Shown here: positions 8,014 through 18,763 of the stretch, piece by piece
Numbering within the stretch: the stretch's first letter is position 1
Layout: every line of letters starts with the position of its first letter
Assembly: GCF_004011805.1 (NCBI RefSeq)
Contig: NZ_RCHJ01000027.1
Location: forward strand, 1 to 64,000
Source: Piscinibacter defluvii
Lineage (GTDB): Bacteria > Pseudomonadota > Gammaproteobacteria > Burkholderiales > Burkholderiaceae_C
Direction of reading: 5' to 3'
DNA length: 64,000 nucleotides
Translations under genes and position numbers: made by a program
Notes under the pieces: model-generated
Database searches by the model: none
Told to the model about the DNA's origin: nothing
The model's input: the letters and a program-made list of their open reading frames with translations, nothing else

Positions 8014-9045
8014 TCAATCGTTCACGATGCGCGACACCAGCGCGCGGCTGAACTCGCCGGTCGAGGCGCTGCCGCCCAGGTCGCCGGTGCGCACCTTGTC
8101 GACGTTGAGCGTGCGGTCGATCGCGCGGCGCAGCCGGTCGCCGAGGTCCTTGCGGGCGACATGGTCGAGCATCATCGCCGCGGCCAGCATCAGCGCCACC
8201 GGGTTGGCCTTGCCCTGGCCCGCGATGTCGGGCGCCGAGCCGTGCACCGCCTCGAAGATGGCCGCGTCGGCGCCGATGTTCGCGCCCGGCGCCATGCCCA
8301 GGCCGCCCACCAGGCCGGCCACCAGGTCCGACAGGATGTCGCCGAACAGGTTGGTCGTGACGATCACGTCGAACTGCCAGGGGTTGAGCACCAGCTTCAT
8401 CGCGCAGGCGTCGACGATCACCGTCTCCATCGCGACGCGGCCCTTGTACTTCGCCTCGTACATCTGCTCGGCCGTTTCCTTGAAGATGCCGGTGAGCGCC
8501 TTCATGATGTTGGCCTTGTGCACGATGGTCACCTTCTTGCGGCCATTGGCGATGGCGTACTCGAAGGCGTACTCGAGGATGTGGCGGCAGCCGGCGCGGG
8601 TGTTGATGCCGGTGGCCATCGCGACGGCGTGCGGGTCGTCGTCGATCTGCACGTAGTGCTCGTGCCCGATGTACAGGCCTTCCAGGTTCTCGCGCACCAC
8701 CACCAGGTCGATGTTCTCGAAGCGTCCGCCGGGCACGATGGTGCGCGCCGGGCGCAGGTTGGCGTAGAGCTTGAACTCCTCGCGCAGCCGCACGTTCGAG
8801 CTGCGGTAGCCGCCGCCCGAGGGCGTCTCGAGCGGTCCCTTGAGTGCGAGGCGCGTCCGGCGGATGCTGTCCAGCGTGGCCTGCGGCAGCGGGTCGCCGC
8901 TGTCCTTGATGCCGGCCAGGCCCGCGCTGGCGCGCTCCCAGGCGAACGGCGCCTTCAGCGCCTCGAGCGCCGCGAGCGTCGCGTCGACGATCTCGGGGCC
9001 GATGCCGTCGCCTTCGATCAGCGTGGCGGGAATGGTCTGCGTCAT
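8014..9045 (-). CDS. Isocitrate/isopropylmalate dehydrogenase family, probably NAD-dependent isocitrate dehydrogenase
   Basis: 343 residues of the decarboxylating beta-hydroxyacid dehydrogenase family. ATLIEGDGIGPEIV opens the nucleotide-binding fold; SGGGYRSSNVRLREEFKLYANLRP carries the substrate-binding Ser-Asn and Arg residues of isocitrate-type enzymes; VRENLEGLYIGHEH, the Lys in KVTIVHKANIMK, and the Mg-binding Asp residues in NLFGDILSDL are present, followed by AVHGSAPDIAGQGKANP. The S-S-N-V motif fits isocitrate rather than isopropylmalate. Length matches short bacterial NAD-IDHs. GGAGAG precedes the ATG. It is last in a panB-panC-dehydrogenase run with gaps of 21 and 26 bases. Tartrate or homoisocitrate activity cannot be excluded. 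Confidence 0.8.
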   Translation of the reverse strand: MTQTIPATLIEGDGIGPEIVDATLAALEALKAPFAWERASAGLAGIKDSGDPLPQATLDSIRRTRLALKGPLETPSGGGYRSSNVRLREEFKLYANLRPARTIVPGGRFENIDLVVVRENLEGLYIGHEHYVQIDDDPHAVAMATGINTRAGCRHILEYAFEYAIANGRKKVTIVHKANIMKALTGIFKETAEQMYEAKYKGRVAMETVIVDACAMKLVLNPWQFDVIVTTNLFGDILSDLVAGLVGGLGMAPGANIGADAAIFEAVHGSAPDIAGQGKANPVALMLAAAMMLDHVARKDLGDRLRRAIDRTLNVDKVRTGDLGGSASTGEFSRALVSRIVND

Positions 9046-9071
9046 GGGTCTCTCCGCAATGTCGTATTTGT

Positions 9072-9932
<861 letters not shown>

Positions 9933-10769
9933 TCAGTGGCTGTGGCGGGCGTCGTCCGGGTAGCTGCCGGCCTTCACCGCGGCCACGTAGCGCTGCACCG
10001 CGGCGGCGATGCCGCCGCCCTCGGCCAGGAAGTCGTGCACGAAACGCGGCTTCGGCCCGCTGCCCAGCCCCAGCATGTCGTGCAGCACCAGCACCTGCCC
10101 GCTGCAGCCGGCACCGGCCCCGATGCCGATGGTCGGGATCGGCAGCGCCTCGGTCAGCGCGCGGCCGAGCGCCGCGGGCACCAGCTCGAGCACCAGCATG
10201 GCCGCGCCGGCATCGGCCAGCTCGCGGGCATGGGCCTGGAGTGTCCGTGCCGAGGCCTCGTCGCGCCCCTGCACGCGCCAGCCGCCCAAGGCGTGCACCG
10301 ATTGCGGCGTGAGCCCGAGGTGGGCACACACCGGCACGCCGCGCTCGACCAGGAAGCGCACGGTCTCGGCGGTCCAGCCCCCGCCCTCGAGCTTGACCAT
10401 CTGCGCGCCGGCGGCCATCAGCATCGCGGCGCTGCGCATCGCCTGCGTGGGCGACTCCTGGTAACTCGCGAACGGCAGGTCGCCGATCAGCCAGGCATGG
10501 CGCCGCCCGCGCGCCACGCAGGCAGTGTGGTAGGCCATCTCCTCGAGCGTCACCGGCAGCGTGCTGTCGCGGCCCTGCAGCACCATGCCGAGCGAATCGC
10601 CGACCAGCAGCACGTCGACGCCGGCGTCGTCGAGCACCCGCGCGAAGCTGGCGTCGTAGCACGTCAACATCGCGATCTTCTCGCCGGCTGCGTGCATGGC
10701 GCGCAGGCGCTGCAGCGTCACCGGCTTGCGCGGCGTGGAGGGAACCGGGCCGTAGGGTGTGGAATCCAT
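9933..10769 (-). CDS. panB: 3-methyl-2-oxobutanoate hydroxymethyltransferase
   Basis: First committed step of pantothenate synthesis: transfers a hydroxymethyl group from methylenetetrahydrofolate to ketoisovalerate to give ketopantoate. 278 residues. [17 protein letters not shown] and [25 protein letters not shown] carry the Mg-binding Asp and Thr/Ser residues; [36 protein letters not shown] and [25 protein letters not shown] are all family signatures, including the catalytic Glu of [10 protein letters not shown] at 10769 has only a weak upstream purine stretch. Heads the panB-panC-dehydrogenase unit. Confidence 0.95.
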   Translation of the reverse strand: MDSTPYGPVPSTPRKPVTLQRLRAMHAAGEKIAMLTCYDASFARVLDDAGVDVLLVGDSLGMVLQGRDSTLPVTLEEMAYHTACVARGRRHAWLIGDLPFASYQESPTQAMRSAAMLMAAGAQMVKLEGGGWTAETVRFLVERGVPVCAHLGLTPQSVHALGGWRVQGRDEASARTLQAHARELADAGAAMLVLELVPAALGRALTEALPIPTIGIGAGAGCSGQVLVLHDMLGLGSGPKPRFVHDFLAEGGGIAAAVQRYVAAVKAGSYPDDARHSH

Positions 10770-10838
10770 CGCAGGCGGATTATCGCTGCGTCGCAGCAAA
10801 TCCCCGGCGGCCAGGGCGGTGGCCAGGCGCGAGGGACC

Positions 10839-10867
10839 TTGCCCGGGTTGGGGTCGGAAAGTAATAA
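10839..10867 (+). promoter_or_regulatory. Sigma-70-like promoter candidate for the 179-residue protein gene
   Basis: TTGCCC at 10839-10844 and TAATAA at 10862-10867 are separated by 17 bases, in the gap that divides panB from the rightward gene at 10918. The -10 box would place a transcript start about 45 bases before the ATG. Pattern match only. Confidence 0.45.
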
Positions 10868-10917
10868 ATGACAGGGAGGGTGGCACAATACCCACGGCTG
10901 TACAGCCTCGAGAACCC

Positions 10918-11457
10918 ATGAAACTCAGAGACGTCGTTATCTTTTCCGGCGCGCGATTCGAGGTGCCCGAAGGCATCCAGCGCATCGACCACCGCGCCAC
11001 CCATGGCTGGCAGCTGCGTTACGGCGGCACCAAGCTGTTTTCCGACTTCACGCCCGACGGCAGCGGCGCCGCGCGTTCGCTCGAGAAGGCCACGCGCGAG
11101 CTGCTCGCGCGCATCGCCAAGCTGCCCGCGCCGTCCAAGCTGCAGAAGGGGCCGAGCGAGAACAAGTCCAGCGACCTGCCGGTGGGCATCTCCGGCCCGA
11201 TCGTGCGCACGCGCCACGCGACCGGGCTGCGCGACTGCAGCTTCCTGGTCTCGGTGCCACGCTACGGGAAGACACCGCGGCGACGCACGGTCTACATCGG
11301 CACCGAGAACACCTACACGCCCGAGAAGTACCACGCCGCGCTGGCGCGCGCCATCGCGATCCGGCAGGAGGCCGAAGAGGCCTACCAGCGCGACGCGACC
11401 CGCGCCAAGCGGGCGGCTGGCCGGGCGCTGCGGGCACAGGCCCGCCAGTCGGCCTGA
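10918..11457 (+). CDS. Conserved hypothetical protein with AP2-like beta module
   Basis: 179 residues, basic. The middle part (about 90-145) reads [19 protein letters not shown] then [12 protein letters not shown] and [10 protein letters not shown], a beta-strand-rich block reminiscent of the AP2/ERF-like DNA-binding module found in some bacterial proteins, followed by an Ala/Arg-rich helix ([19 protein letters not shown]). The N-terminal part has no recognisable domain. The ATG at 10918 is preceded by a plausible promoter but no strong ribosome binding site. It abuts the convergent MaoC-like gene with no spacer. Function unknown; a DNA- or RNA-binding role is a guess from charge and the AP2-like pattern. 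Confidence 0.65.
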   Translation: MKLRDVVIFSGARFEVPEGIQRIDHRATHGWQLRYGGTKLFSDFTPDGSGAARSLEKATRELLARIAKLPAPSKLQKGPSENKSSDLPVGISGPIVRTRHATGLRDCSFLVSVPRYGKTPRRRTVYIGTENTYTPEKYHAALARAIAIRQEAEEAYQRDATRAKRAAGRALRAQARQSA

Positions 11458-11892
11458 TCAGCCCAGGTCGAACAGGCTGGTGGCCTCGAGGTCCAGCACC
11501 TCCTTGTGGTGCTGGTTGAAGAGCTGCCAGCGCCAGCGCAGGATGCCCAGGCTGCCCTGGGTGCGCGAGCGGCGCGCCTCGATGATCGTGGCGCGCAGCC
11601 GCAGGGCATCACCCGGGCGCACCGGGTGCGGCCAGCGGATCTTCTCAACGCCCGGCGAGGCGAACGACTCCGAACCCTCCAGCGCCGCCTGCACGGCCAG
11701 TCGCATCGCGATGCCGCAGGTCTGCCAGCCGCTGGCGATCAGGCCGCCGAAACGGCCCCGTGCCGCCGCGTCGGGATCGGTGTGGAACCATTGCGGGTCC
11801 CACTCGCGCGCAAAGGCAAGCAGGTCCGACTCGCTCAGCAGGTAGGGCCCGGCCTCGATCACCTGGCCGGCCTGGAACTCGGCGAACCTCAT
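11458..11892 (-). CDS. MaoC-like (hotdog-fold) dehydratase
   Basis: 144 residues with the single-hotdog layout of (R)-specific enoyl-CoA hydratases: a SESDLLAFAREWDPQWFHTDP segment in which Asp and His occupy the positions of the MaoC catalytic pair, then GGLIASGWQTCGI (the glycine-rich turn) and a beta strand WPHPVRPGDALRLRATI. It is the last gene of the leftward box operon; its ATG overlaps the stop of the dehydrogenase gene by four bases, so it is translated with it. It probably hydrates or dehydrates a CoA thioester in the lower benzoate pathway, but its specific substrate is not shown by the sequence. Confidence 0.8.
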   Translation of the reverse strand: MRFAEFQAGQVIEAGPYLLSESDLLAFAREWDPQWFHTDPDAAARGRFGGLIASGWQTCGIAMRLAVQAALEGSESFASPGVEKIRWPHPVRPGDALRLRATIIEARRSRTQGSLGILRWRWQLFNQHHKEVLDLEATSLFDLG

Positions 11893-13409
11893 GCGGCGCG
11901 CCGCTGCAGCCAGGGGCTGACGCGGTAGCGTTCGCCGCGGTAGGTGGTGTCCAGCGCCGCGATCACGCCGGCCACGCCGGCCACGCTCCAGCGCGCCAGC
12001 CACTCGAACGGCCCGGCCGGGTAGTTGACGCCGAGCTTCATCGCCGCGTCGGCCCCTTCGGCCATGCACACGCCCTGCAGCACCGCATCGGCCGCCTCGT
12101 TCACGAGCATCGCGACCGTACGCGCCACCACCAGGCCCGGCACGTCGGCCAGCGGCAGCGGGGTCACCCCCAGCGCGGCCAGCCAGGCGGCGGCCTGGGT
12201 GCGCCAGCCCTCGCTCGCACCGTCGTGAACGGCATAGGCGAGTGCGCTGCCGGCGGCCACCGGCAGCACGACCGGCCGGTCGAACACCGCCACCTCGTGC
12301 GTGCCCAGGGCCCGGGCCAGTTCGTGCGCCGGACGACCGTCGGTCAGCACCAGGCGGGCCGCGTCGATCGCCAGCCCGGTCCAGGCCGAGCCGCGTTCGC
12401 GCGCCGGGCCCCAGCCCTGCGCGGCGAGCGCCGCGGTGGCGGCCTGCTCGAGCCAGTCGGCGATCGGCCCGTCGCCGTGCACCGTGATCTCGCGCGCCGT
12501 GGCCGGCGCCTCGTGCACCGCCACCGGCAGCGCCGGAACGCCCTCGGGGTAGCGGTAGAAGCCGCGCCCGCTCTTGCGCCCGAGCAGGCCGCCGTCGACC
12601 AGCTCGCGCTGCACCAGCGAGGGCGCATAACGCTTGTCGAAGAAGTTGGCCTCGTAGACCGAGTGGGTGACGGCGAAGTTGGTGTCGTGTCCGATCAGGT
12701 CCATCAGCTCGCAGGGCCCCATGCGGAAACCCGCCGCCTTCAGGCAGGCGTCCAGCACCTGCGGCTCGGCAGCCCGCTCGAGCAGCAGCGCGAGCGTCTC
12801 GGCGTAATACGGCCGGGCGATGCGGTTGACGATGAAGCCCGGCGTAGAGCGGGTGTGCACCGGCACCTTGCCCCAGGCCTTGCTCAGCTCGAAGATCGCA
12901 TCGGCCACCGCGGCCTCGGTGTGCAGCCCGGACACCACCTCCACCAGCTTCATCAGCGGCACCGGGTTGAAGAAATGCATGCCCACGAGCCGCTGCGGCC
13001 GCGTCAGGCCATTGGCCAGCGCGGTGACGGAGATCGACGAGGTGTTGGTGGCGAGCACGCAGTCGGCATCGACGATCGCCTCCAGCTCCATCAGCAGCGT
13101 GCGCTTGACGGACAGGTTCTCGACGATCGCCTCGACCACCAGCGCGCTGCCCTGCGCCTCGCCCAGCGCGCCGATCGGCTCGATGCGCGCCAGCGTGGCC
13201 TGCGCCGCCTCGGGCGCGAGCTTGCCCTTGGCCGCCAGGCCGTCGAGCGTGGCGGCGAGCTTCTTCTTCGCGTCGGCCGCGGCGCCTTCGCGCGCGTCGT
13301 ACAGGCGCACCGCATGGCCGGCCTGCGCCGCCACCTGCGCGATGCCCACGCCCATGATGCCGGCGCCGATCACCGTGACGGTGGCGCCACCGAGGTTCTT
13401 CTGCGTCAT
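11889..13409 (-). CDS. 3-hydroxyacyl-CoA dehydrogenase, PaaH/PaaC-like (probable 3-hydroxyadipyl-CoA dehydrogenase)
   Basis: 506 residues. An N-terminal Rossmann domain (VTVIGAGIMGVGIAQVAAQAG) and a catalytic region with NTSSISVTALA, MHFFNPVPLMKLVEVV (catalytic His) and the paired Glu, and TPGFIVNRIARPYYAE are followed by two C-terminal helical dimerisation domains (DLIGHDTNFAVTHSVY and the later GVNYPAGPFEWL). The duplicated C-terminal part is characteristic of PaaH-type enzymes acting on 3-hydroxyadipyl-CoA. In this operon it would oxidise 3-hydroxyadipyl-CoA to 3-oxoadipyl-CoA with NAD. It overlaps the hydratase gene by four bases at its start and the MaoC-like gene by four at its end. Confidence 0.88.
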   Translation of the reverse strand: MTQKNLGGATVTVIGAGIMGVGIAQVAAQAGHAVRLYDAREGAAADAKKKLAATLDGLAAKGKLAPEAAQATLARIEPIGALGEAQGSALVVEAIVENLSVKRTLLMELEAIVDADCVLATNTSSISVTALANGLTRPQRLVGMHFFNPVPLMKLVEVVSGLHTEAAVADAIFELSKAWGKVPVHTRSTPGFIVNRIARPYYAETLALLLERAAEPQVLDACLKAAGFRMGPCELMDLIGHDTNFAVTHSVYEANFFDKRYAPSLVQRELVDGGLLGRKSGRGFYRYPEGVPALPVAVHEAPATAREITVHGDGPIADWLEQAATAALAAQGWGPARERGSAWTGLAIDAARLVLTDGRPAHELARALGTHEVAVFDRPVVLPVAAGSALAYAVHDGASEGWRTQAAAWLAALGVTPLPLADVPGLVVARTVAMLVNEAADAVLQGVCMAEGADAAMKLGVNYPAGPFEWLARWSVAGVAGVIAALDTTYRGERYRVSPWLQRRAA

Positions 13410-14191
13410 TGCGGGATCCAGTTCGCCGGCCGCTTGGCCAGGAAGGCGGCGAAGCCCTCGCGCGCTTCGTCGGTGCCGCGCACGCGGCTGATGGTCTGCG
13501 CGGTCAGCTCGCGCACCTCGGGCGTGATCGGCCCGACGGCGAGCTGCGCGAACAGCTGCTTGATCTCGCGCTGCGCCGCCGGCCCTCCGGCGAGCAGCTC
13601 CTGCACCGTGGTGTCGACCGCGCCGTCGAGTGCGTCGACGGCGACGACCTGCTGCACCAGACCGATCGCCAGCGCCTCGGCGGCGGCGATGCGCGTGGTG
13701 CTCAGCGCGAGCCGCTTCGCCTGCCGCTTGCCGACCGCATTGGTGACGTAAGGCCCGATCACCGCCGGCAGGATGCCGAACTTCGCCTCGCTGACCGAGA
13801 AGCTCGCGTTGTCGGCCGCGATCGCGATGTCGCAGGCGCAGGCCAGGCCCACGCCGCCACCGAGCGCCGCACCCTGCACACGCGCGACGGTGGGCTTGGG
13901 GCAGGCTTCGATGCGCGCCAGCATGCCGGCAAAGCGGCGGGCATCCGCGAGGTTCCACTCCGGCGTGGCCTCGCTGGCACGCTGCATCCACTGCAGGTCG
14001 GCCCCGGCGCTGAAATGCCTGCCCTCGCCGGCCAGCACGATCACGCGCACGGCCGGGTCGTCCGCGAGCGATGCGAAGGCCGCGTCGAGCTCGCCGATCA
14101 TCGCCTCGTCGAAGGCGTTGAAGACGGCCGGGCGGCTCATCGTGACCCGCGCCACCCCCGGCGCGGGACGGGTGACGACCACCGACACCAT
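13406..14191 (-). CDS. Enoyl-CoA hydratase/isomerase (crotonase family)
   Basis: 261 residues, standard crotonase length. The oxyanion-hole strands are in GRHFSAGADLQWM and GAALGGGVGLACACDIAIA, with the catalytic-region Glu in SVSEAKFGILPAVIGPYV. By motif it is closest to methylglutaconyl-CoA hydratase (LiuC-like) crotonases, but its position inside the box operon argues that it converts 3,4-dehydroadipyl-CoA toward 3-hydroxyadipyl-CoA, possibly with double-bond isomerisation. ATG overlaps the boxA stop by one base (TGATG), so the two are coupled; it overlaps the next gene by four bases. Confidence 0.85.
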   Translation of the reverse strand: MVSVVVTRPAPGVARVTMSRPAVFNAFDEAMIGELDAAFASLADDPAVRVIVLAGEGRHFSAGADLQWMQRASEATPEWNLADARRFAGMLARIEACPKPTVARVQGAALGGGVGLACACDIAIAADNASFSVSEAKFGILPAVIGPYVTNAVGKRQAKRLALSTTRIAAAEALAIGLVQQVVAVDALDGAVDTTVQELLAGGPAAQREIKQLFAQLAVGPITPEVRELTAQTISRVRGTDEAREGFAAFLAKRPANWIPQ

Positions 14192-15474
14192 CAGTAGGTC
14201 TCCAGATGCAGCCGGCCGTGGGTCTTCATGGCCGCGCCGACCGTGTCCCAGTCCAGCCCGGCCTGCTTGGCGACGTCGCGCAGCGCCAGCACCACGCCCT
14301 CCTCCATCGCCTTCAGGCCGCAGACGTAGAAGAAGGCGTTCGAGTCGGCCAGCAGCGGCGCGAGGTCGGCAGCACGCTCGCGCATCAGGTCCTGCACGTA
14401 CCGCTTCGGCTGGCCCGGCGTGCGGCTGAACGCGAAGTTGATGTCGATGAAGTCCTTCGGCAGGTTCTGCAGCGGGCCGAAGTACGGCAGCTCTTCCTTG
14501 GTGCGCGCGCCGAAGAACAGCAGCAGCTTGCCGCCCTCGAACTTGCCGCTGGCGCGCAGGCGGCGGCGCCACTCGGTCATCGCGCGCATCGGGGCGCTGC
14601 CGGTGCCGGTGCAGATCATCACGATGTGGCTCTTCGGGTGGTTGGGCATCAGGAAGCTGGTGCCGAACGGGCCGATCACCTGCACCTTGTCGCCGACCTT
14701 CAGGTCGCACATGTAGTTGCTCGCCACGCCGCGCACGGGTTTGCCGGAATGGTCCTCCAGCACGCGCTTGATGGTCAGCGAGACGTTGTTGTAGCCCGGG
14801 CGCTCGCCGTTGCGCGGGCTGGCGATCGAGTACTGGCGCGCATGGTGGGTGCGGCCCGCGTCGTCGGTGCCCGGCGGCACGATGCCGATCGACTGGCCCT
14901 CGAGCACCGGGAAGGGCATCGCGCCGAAGTCGAGCACGATGTGGTGCGTGTCGTACTCCTTGCCGACCTCGGTGACGCGCACGTTGCCCACCACCGTGGC
15001 CGCGACCGACTTCTCCGCCGCCTTCGGCCCGTAGAGATTGGTGTAGGCATGGGCGGCCGACCAGGGCGGCAGCGTCGCACCGTACTGCGCGGAGTTGAAC
15101 GCCGTCTCCCCGCTCACGGCGGCGGGCAGGCTCGGCGCCACCGGCTCCACGGCCGGTGCCGCGTCGGCCGCGACGCCCTGCGCGGCGAGCTCGTCGGCCG
15201 TCAGCTCGGCCGGCAGGCTGTCCCAGGTCAGTTGCTCGGCGACGCTGTAGGCGCGCACGATCGGCATGATGCGCCAGTTGTCGATCGAGCCGGTCGGGCA
15301 CGGCGGGATGCAGGCCATGCACAGGTTGCACTTGGCCGCGTCGACCACGTAGTTGCGCGAGTCGTGCGTGATCGCCTGCACCGGGCAGGTGGCCTCGCAG
15401 GTGTTGCAGCGGATGCAGATCTCGGGGTCGATCAGGTGCTGCCTGAGCACACCCGATTCAGCGGCCATGTCCAT
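14191..15474 (-). CDS. boxA: Benzoyl-CoA 2,3-epoxidase reductase subunit BoxA
   Basis: 427 residues. Two 4Fe-4S clusters at the N-terminus (Cys 20, 23, 26, 30 and Cys 49, 52, 55, 59, in the ferredoxin patterns [12 protein letters not shown] and [12 protein letters not shown]) are joined by an Ala/Pro-rich linker to a ferredoxin-NADP reductase module: [12 protein letters not shown] (FAD binding), [24 protein letters not shown] and [13 protein letters not shown] (NADPH binding). BoxA delivers NADPH electrons to BoxB. The gene follows boxB after a 64-base gap that holds a long palindrome, and is coupled to the hydratase gene downstream. Confidence 0.96.
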   Translation of the reverse strand: MDMAAESGVLRQHLIDPEICIRCNTCEATCPVQAITHDSRNYVVDAAKCNLCMACIPPCPTGSIDNWRIMPIVRAYSVAEQLTWDSLPAELTADELAAQGVAADAAPAVEPVAPSLPAAVSGETAFNSAQYGATLPPWSAAHAYTNLYGPKAAEKSVAATVVGNVRVTEVGKEYDTHHIVLDFGAMPFPVLEGQSIGIVPPGTDDAGRTHHARQYSIASPRNGERPGYNNVSLTIKRVLEDHSGKPVRGVASNYMCDLKVGDKVQVIGPFGTSFLMPNHPKSHIVMICTGTGSAPMRAMTEWRRRLRASGKFEGGKLLLFFGARTKEELPYFGPLQNLPKDFIDINFAFSRTPGQPKRYVQDLMRERAADLAPLLADSNAFFYVCGLKAMEEGVVLALRDVAKQAGLDWDTVGAAMKTHGRLHLETY

Positions 15475-15489
15475 GCTTGTCTCCTCGAA

Positions 15490-15515
15490 GGCAAGGGGCC
15501 CGCGGGCCCCTTGCC
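15490..15515. repeat. 26-bp perfect palindrome in the boxB-boxA gap
   Basis: Arms GGCAAGGGGCCCG and its exact complement abut at 15502/15503, giving a 13-bp perfect dyad. In the transcript this forms a very stable GC hairpin between boxB and boxA. The T-run expected of an intrinsic terminator is absent on the downstream (leftward) side, so mRNA processing, partial attenuation or 3' protection of the boxB message are more likely than full termination. Confidence 0.7.
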
Positions 15516-15538
15516 GTCAGCCTCGATGATGCCGCGCT

Positions 15539-16966
<1,428 letters not shown>

Positions 16967-16989
16967 GTCTCGTTCCTTGGTGACTCTGT

Positions 16990-18648
16990 TCAGACGCGGT
17001 TCCAGTCGAAGGCGGCCTTCTCGCCCTTGCCGTAGACCTTCAGCGCGCCCTTCTCGCCGACCGCATTGGGCCGCTGGAAGATCCAGTTCTGCCAGGCGGT
17101 CAGCCGGCCGAACACGCGGGTGAACATGTTCTCGGGGCCGTTGAAGCGCAGGTTGGCTTCCATGCCGGTGAGCGCGTCCGGGCTCATCGCCACGCGCTCC
17201 TCGATCGCGATGCGGGTCTCGTCGGCCCAGTCGATGTCGTCCGGGTTGCTGGTCACGAGGCCCAGCGCGTAGGCCGCATCCGCATCGAGCGGCTGGCCGA
17301 GCTTCGCGCGCACGGCCTCCATCGCCGGCGCCTCGTCGTAGAAGCGGCGGGCGAGGCGGCTCTGGCCGGTGACCATCGGGTAGAGGCCGAAGTTGACCTC
17401 GCCCACGGTGACCTTCGGCGCCTTGGCCTCGTCGTCCGGCAGCGCCAGGTGGTAGCTGCGGTCACAGGCCAGCGCCAGCTCGAGGAAGCTGCCGGCGAAG
17501 CACGAGCCCGCCTCGATCAGCGCGAACAGCGAACGCGACGACACGTCGAGCCGGCTGAACGTGCGGCGCAGCAGACCGATGGTTTCGCGCACCAGCCAGT
17601 GGTTCTGGTTCGCCAGCAGCACCACGTCCATCGCCTGCACGGCGGCGGCGTCGCCCTCGGTCTTGATCAGCCAGGTGCCGATGTCGAGCTCGTTGGTGCG
17701 CATCGACAGGATCGCGTCCTCCAGCTCGCGGGCCAGCGCCAGCGGGTACCAGGCGGCGCCGGACTCGACGATCTGCGCCGGCGTGCTCGGCTGCGGGCCG
17801 CTCGGTGCCTTGACAGTGAAGGTGGCGGTGCGGCCGGCGCGGTCGATCTCGACCGTCACGTTCGGATAACGCAGCGCATCGGCCTCGATGCTGCGGTCGA
17901 TCGGCGTCAGCGCCACGCCCTTGCCGTCGGCCGGGCGGTCGCTGCGCTGCGCGAGCTGCAGCGCGCGCTCCTGCACCTTGGCGGCGAACTGCGCCGGCTT
18001 GGCGATGTCGTCGACCAGGCGCCATTCCTTGGCCTTCTGGCCGCGCACGCCTTCGGTCGTGGTGCAGAAGATGTCGGCCAGGTCGTGGCGCACCTTGCGC
18101 TTGTCGGTCACGCGGGTCAGGCCGCCGGTGCCCGGCAGCACGCCCAGCAGCGGCACCTCGGGCAGGCTGACGGCGCTGCTGCGGTCGTCGACCAGGATGA
18201 TCTCGTCGCAGGCCAGCGCCAGCTCGTAGCCGCCGCCGGCGCAGGCGCCGTTGACCGCGGCGAGGAACTTCAGGCCGCTGTGCTTGGAAGAGTCTTCCAG
18301 CCCATTGCGCGTCTCGTTGGTGAACTTGCAGAAGTTCACCTTCCAGGCGTGGCTGCTGACGCCCAGCATGAAGATGTTGGCGCCGGAGCAGAACACGCGG
18401 TCCTTCGCGCTGGTGACGACCACCGTGCGCACCTCGGGGTGCTCGAAGCGGATGCGGTTGATGGCGTCGTTCAGCTCGATGTCGACGCCGAGGTCGTAGC
18501 TGTTCAGCTTGAGCTTGTAGCCGGGGCGCAGGCCGGCGTTCTCGTCGAAGTCAGCCGCCAGCGTGGCGACCGGGCCCTCGAACTTCAGCTTCCAGTGCTT
18601 GTACTGGGACGGATGGGTCTGGTAGTCGACGCGGGGGGCTTGGCTCAC
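16990..18648 (-). CDS. boxC: Benzoyl-CoA-dihydrodiol/epoxide lyase BoxC
   Basis: 552 residues, two crotonase-like halves, as known for BoxC. It hydrolytically opens the 2,3-epoxybenzoyl-CoA ring to 3,4-dehydroadipyl-CoA semialdehyde and formate. First crotonase half: RVFCSGANIFMLG and NGACAGGGYELALACDEI with LPEVPLLGVLPGTGGLTRV; second half: AGSCFAGSFLELALACDRSYHL. The start is GTG at 18648, with AGGAG eight bases upstream; an in-frame frame extension upstream to 18708 would read through the promoter. First gene of the leftward box catabolic operon. Confidence 0.95.
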   Translation of the reverse strand: MSQAPRVDYQTHPSQYKHWKLKFEGPVATLAADFDENAGLRPGYKLKLNSYDLGVDIELNDAINRIRFEHPEVRTVVVTSAKDRVFCSGANIFMLGVSSHAWKVNFCKFTNETRNGLEDSSKHSGLKFLAAVNGACAGGGYELALACDEIILVDDRSSAVSLPEVPLLGVLPGTGGLTRVTDKRKVRHDLADIFCTTTEGVRGQKAKEWRLVDDIAKPAQFAAKVQERALQLAQRSDRPADGKGVALTPIDRSIEADALRYPNVTVEIDRAGRTATFTVKAPSGPQPSTPAQIVESGAAWYPLALARELEDAILSMRTNELDIGTWLIKTEGDAAAVQAMDVVLLANQNHWLVRETIGLLRRTFSRLDVSSRSLFALIEAGSCFAGSFLELALACDRSYHLALPDDEAKAPKVTVGEVNFGLYPMVTGQSRLARRFYDEAPAMEAVRAKLGQPLDADAAYALGLVTSNPDDIDWADETRIAIEERVAMSPDALTGMEANLRFNGPENMFTRVFGRLTAWQNWIFQRPNAVGEKGALKVYGKGEKAAFDWNRV

Positions 18649-18677
18649 GGTGGGGCTCCTCAGGTTACGCAGCGCGG

Positions 18678-18746
18678 TGCATGTTTGGTGACGCGTTGTA
18701 CGCATCATAGTGCATGCATCTGCGGGAGGTCAAGCAGTACAGTGCA
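18678..18746. promoter_or_regulatory. Probable BoxR operator cluster (TGCA sites)
   Basis: TGCA occurs at 18678-18681, 18711-18714, 18715-18718 and 18743-18746. The middle tandem pair lies inside the -35/-10 spacer of the boxC promoter and the outer sites flank the promoter. BzdR/BoxR-type repressors are known to bind TGCA-containing sites and release on benzoyl-CoA; assignment here is by motif and position. Confidence 0.6.
18704..18733 (-). promoter_or_regulatory. Promoter of the boxCBA operon
   Basis: Reading leftward, TTGACC (18733-18728) and TATGAT (18709-18704) are separated by 18 bases, a strong sigma-70-type promoter about 55 bases before the boxC GTG. The spacer contains the tandem TGCATGCA, so repressor binding there would block polymerase. 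Confidence 0.7.
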
Positions 18747-18763
18747 TATTCTTTGATTCGGGT

